Below are positions 62,069 through 64,000 of a stretch of 64,000 bases of DNA, one piece after another. The notes below the pieces were generated by a model. The model worked only from the letters and a program-made list of their open reading frames with translations, made no database searches and was not told the DNA's origin. Position numbers and translations under genes: made by a program. Numbering within the stretch: position 1 is the first letter of the stretch; every line of letters starts with the position of its first letter. The DNA comes from Phallus indusiatus (lineage: Eukaryota; Basidiomycota; Agaricomycetes; Phallales; Phallaceae), in assembly GCA_027605045.1 (NCBI GenBank), contig JAQFWX010000002.1, positions 558,001 through 622,000 of the forward strand. Reading direction: 5' to 3'.

Positions 62069-62652
62069 ATGGGTAGGTAATTCCTGCATAGGATATACCT
62101 CGTGATTATTGAGGAATTGATCTGATTGCATTCTCAATTTGAGGTATCTCTTTATGGATTGTTCCCCCGACTAGTGACCCAGTTACCCCCAAGCTGAAAG
62201 AGATTATCACAACCTTATCGAAGAAACGGTCGTCCCCCAGTTTCCATCCCCACATCACACTGGCCAGCTTGCCTCAGTGTGTCTCTCTCGAAGAGATAAC
62301 AGCTTGCCTTCTCACAGTCAAAGGGCCAGTTTCCATCAACTTTGAAAAGATCAGAACAGGAGAGACCTATTTTCAGTCTGTGTTTATTGCAATTGAAGCA
62401 ACACAGTCCATTCTTGCCTTGCACGAGCACATTCACCGAGCACTGGGAGTACAGCCAAAGACGCCGGAATTCCCTCATCTATCGCTTTATTACGGGAATG
62501 AAGAAAAAGCGCAGATAGCAGAAGAGACGTCGTCACTGCTGAATGGAAATACATCTGGCGGTTTCCAGGCGAAAGAGATTTGGGTAGTTAATTGCGAAGG
62601 CAAGCCCGAGTCTTGGGCAATATTTGAAAAAATTTGTTTGCCATTAACGTAG
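62069..62652 (+). CDS. CPD1: 2',3'-cyclic-nucleotide 3'-phosphodiesterase (CPDase)
   Basis: Member of the 2H phosphoesterase superfamily; yeast Cpd1 opens ADP-ribose 1'',2''-cyclic phosphate made during tRNA splicing. Exon 1 is only ATGG (62069-62072); a 71 bp intron (62073-62143) leads to exon 62144-62652, giving 170 residues beginning MGISLWIVPPTSDP. Both catalytic signatures are present: FHPHITLAS (HxT) and FPHLSLYYG (HxS). The C-terminus ends EKICLPLT. Without the spliced start the frame has a stop just before ISLWIVPP, so the tiny exon is needed. Divergent with the DUF1776 gene. Confidence 0.88.
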
Positions 62653-62875
62653 CATCTTTTCTAAATGTGTGCACCACCTGAGTATGTTAATAAGACGTTC
62701 CTGACAAGATTTCAGTTAATGAGTTAGTACGTCATCGCCGTTAAAAATACGCCTACCCCATCAACAACACTTCAACGCTTCCGACCTATGACGTGAAGAG
62801 AGCTGCAGACGCCTTAAGTGTTAAACCTGAAAAGATAGATATTTCCGAAACTTTTAACCATTCACACACAACACC

Positions 62876-64000
62876 ATGCTACAAGGCGTGGCTCGTCGAG
62901 CAATATCGCGCGGTAATGCCTCAGCGAGACAATATCGACCAGGATTTAGGCCGTCGCGAGTCGTGCCATTCCAGCGCACTTTGACATCCGAATCGACTTC
63001 AAATCCCCAAACATCTTCGATACCTCCAAAGTCGAAATTTACTCACAGAGCGAAACAAGCTGGTAAATTCTGCGGAATACTGATAGGCTCCGCGTTGGTT
63101 GGAATTGTGTTGATTGGAGGTGTTGTTTTCGTTCACGACGCGTTCACATACAATGAAAAGCACCTGGACGGTGTTCCTACGTCACCGCTACAGCTTGAGG
63201 AGAGAGGCGGTCCCAAGAATCTACTCATTGCTGGTCGATTTCTTCGAGACGATGAAGACGAGGAGACACAAAAACTAACCCAGAAACCACGACTCGTCAT
63301 TATTGGAGGAGGATGGGGGGTATGTACAGTACATCACTTATTTGAGCCGGCCAGTTTCTTACACTAATCAACTTAGGCTATGAGTGTCCTGGCAACATTG
63401 CAGAAGGGACTCTACCAGGTAGTACTTGTCTCTCCTGACACATACACCACTTTTACACCACTCCTTCCTTGTACGCATTGGGTTATCTCTCTGCTTTCCC
63501 GTGTTTTGATTAGTGTTACCAGCTGCTGCTGTTGGTACGATCCAATTCAGAACTCTAGTAGAACCTATCCGAAAAATAATCGCTCGGTTGCGTGGATATT
63601 ATGTCCAGGGCAAAGCAGTTGATCTTCATATGAGCGAACAACTCCTGGAAGTGGAAACTACGACGGCAGATGGCAAAACTCAAAATATTTATATTCCGTA
63701 TGATGTTTCTTTTGTATTTTTTTTTCTGCCTAAATTTATTGACGTTACCTCCTGAAGATATGATAAATTAGTTATCGCCTGCGGTTCTACCTCGGCTACA
63801 CATGGTGTATCCGGCCTAGAGAACTGTTTTCAGCTTAAAACTGTTGCTGATGCTCGTGCCATACGGCGTAGATTATTAGGTTAACTGTGACGCTTTTATA
63901 GCTTCCTCCAAAACTAACATGTTGATAGATAATTTTGAGATGGCTGCACTACCTACCACTTCTCCTGAAGATAGGGAAAGGCTTTTGAGCTTTGTGGTCT
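62876..64000 (+). CDS. External alternative NADH:ubiquinone oxidoreductase (partial)
   Basis: Type II, non-proton-pumping NADH dehydrogenase of the mitochondrial inner membrane (Nde/Ndi family). The N-terminus MLQGVARRAISRGNASARQY is basic; a membrane segment follows, with GILIGSALVGIVLIGGVVFV. The FAD-binding motif VIIGGGWGAMSVLATLQKG is split by an intron after the third Gly codon block. Then VVLVSPDTYTTFTPLLP, AAAVGTIQFRTLVEPIRKII and YDKLVIACGSTSATHGV, all family blocks. An N-terminal anchor before the catalytic domain suggests the external (Nde) form. The gene runs off the right edge after DRERLLSFVV, so the NADH-binding half and C-terminus are missing. The first ATG at 62876 is used. 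Confidence 0.92.

Overview
This window is nuclear DNA from a filamentous fungus, most likely a basidiomycete of the mushroom-forming type (Agaricomycetes). The genes are densely packed and cut by many very short introns, mostly 45-70 bp. The proteins are typical of fungi: a WOPR regulator, an Ecl1-like zinc protein, a DUF1776 protein, an external NADH dehydrogenase, Irs4, Atg9 and Gid7. The taxonomic call is inference; no rRNA or marker gene settles it. There is no operon, CRISPR array, tRNA, rRNA or intact mobile element that I can see.

Layout, left to right: a glutaminyl-cyclase-like protein (cut by the left edge), TRAPP subunit TRS23, splicing factor PRP45, a UbiA-family membrane protein, a small membrane protein, NMD helicase UPF1, mitochondrial tRNA 2-thiouridylase SLM3, EH-domain protein IRS4, autophagy scramblase ATG9, an ARO8-type aminotransferase, eIF2B-beta (GCD7), mitochondrial GTPase GUF1, splicing factor CWF18, a WOPR transcription factor, elongin A, GID7/WDR26, a PAQR/adiponectin-receptor protein, SUMO E2 UBC9, an aldo-keto reductase, GARP subunit VPS54, an Ecl1-like protein, a possible small orphan gene, an arrestin-like protein, ATP synthase beta (ATP2), clamp-loader subunit CTF18, a DUF1776 protein, a cyclic phosphodiesterase (CPD1), and an external NADH dehydrogenase cut by the right edge.

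The genes are mostly unrelated housekeeping genes. Themes recur: RNA processing and decay (PRP45, CWF18, UPF1, elongin A), mitochondria (SLM3, GUF1, ATP2, external NADH dehydrogenase), membrane traffic and autophagy (TRS23, VPS54, ATG9, arrestin) and ubiquitin/SUMO (GID7, UBC9). Several pairs share short divergent promoters; the shortest, 126 bp, lies between the DUF1776 gene and CPD1. Long gene-poor stretches lie at about 30.9-33.9 kb and 46.8-50.8 kb.

I found no previously undescribed multi-gene system. The most notable signals are in gene structure: several GC-AG introns, very small exons (4, 18, 21, 22 and 23 nt) with two neighbouring genes that both appear to start with a 4-nt ATGG coding exon, and a UPF1 with an SQ/TQ-rich tail. 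Exon coordinates were read by eye from reading frame, splice sites and family resemblance; no transcript or database evidence was available.
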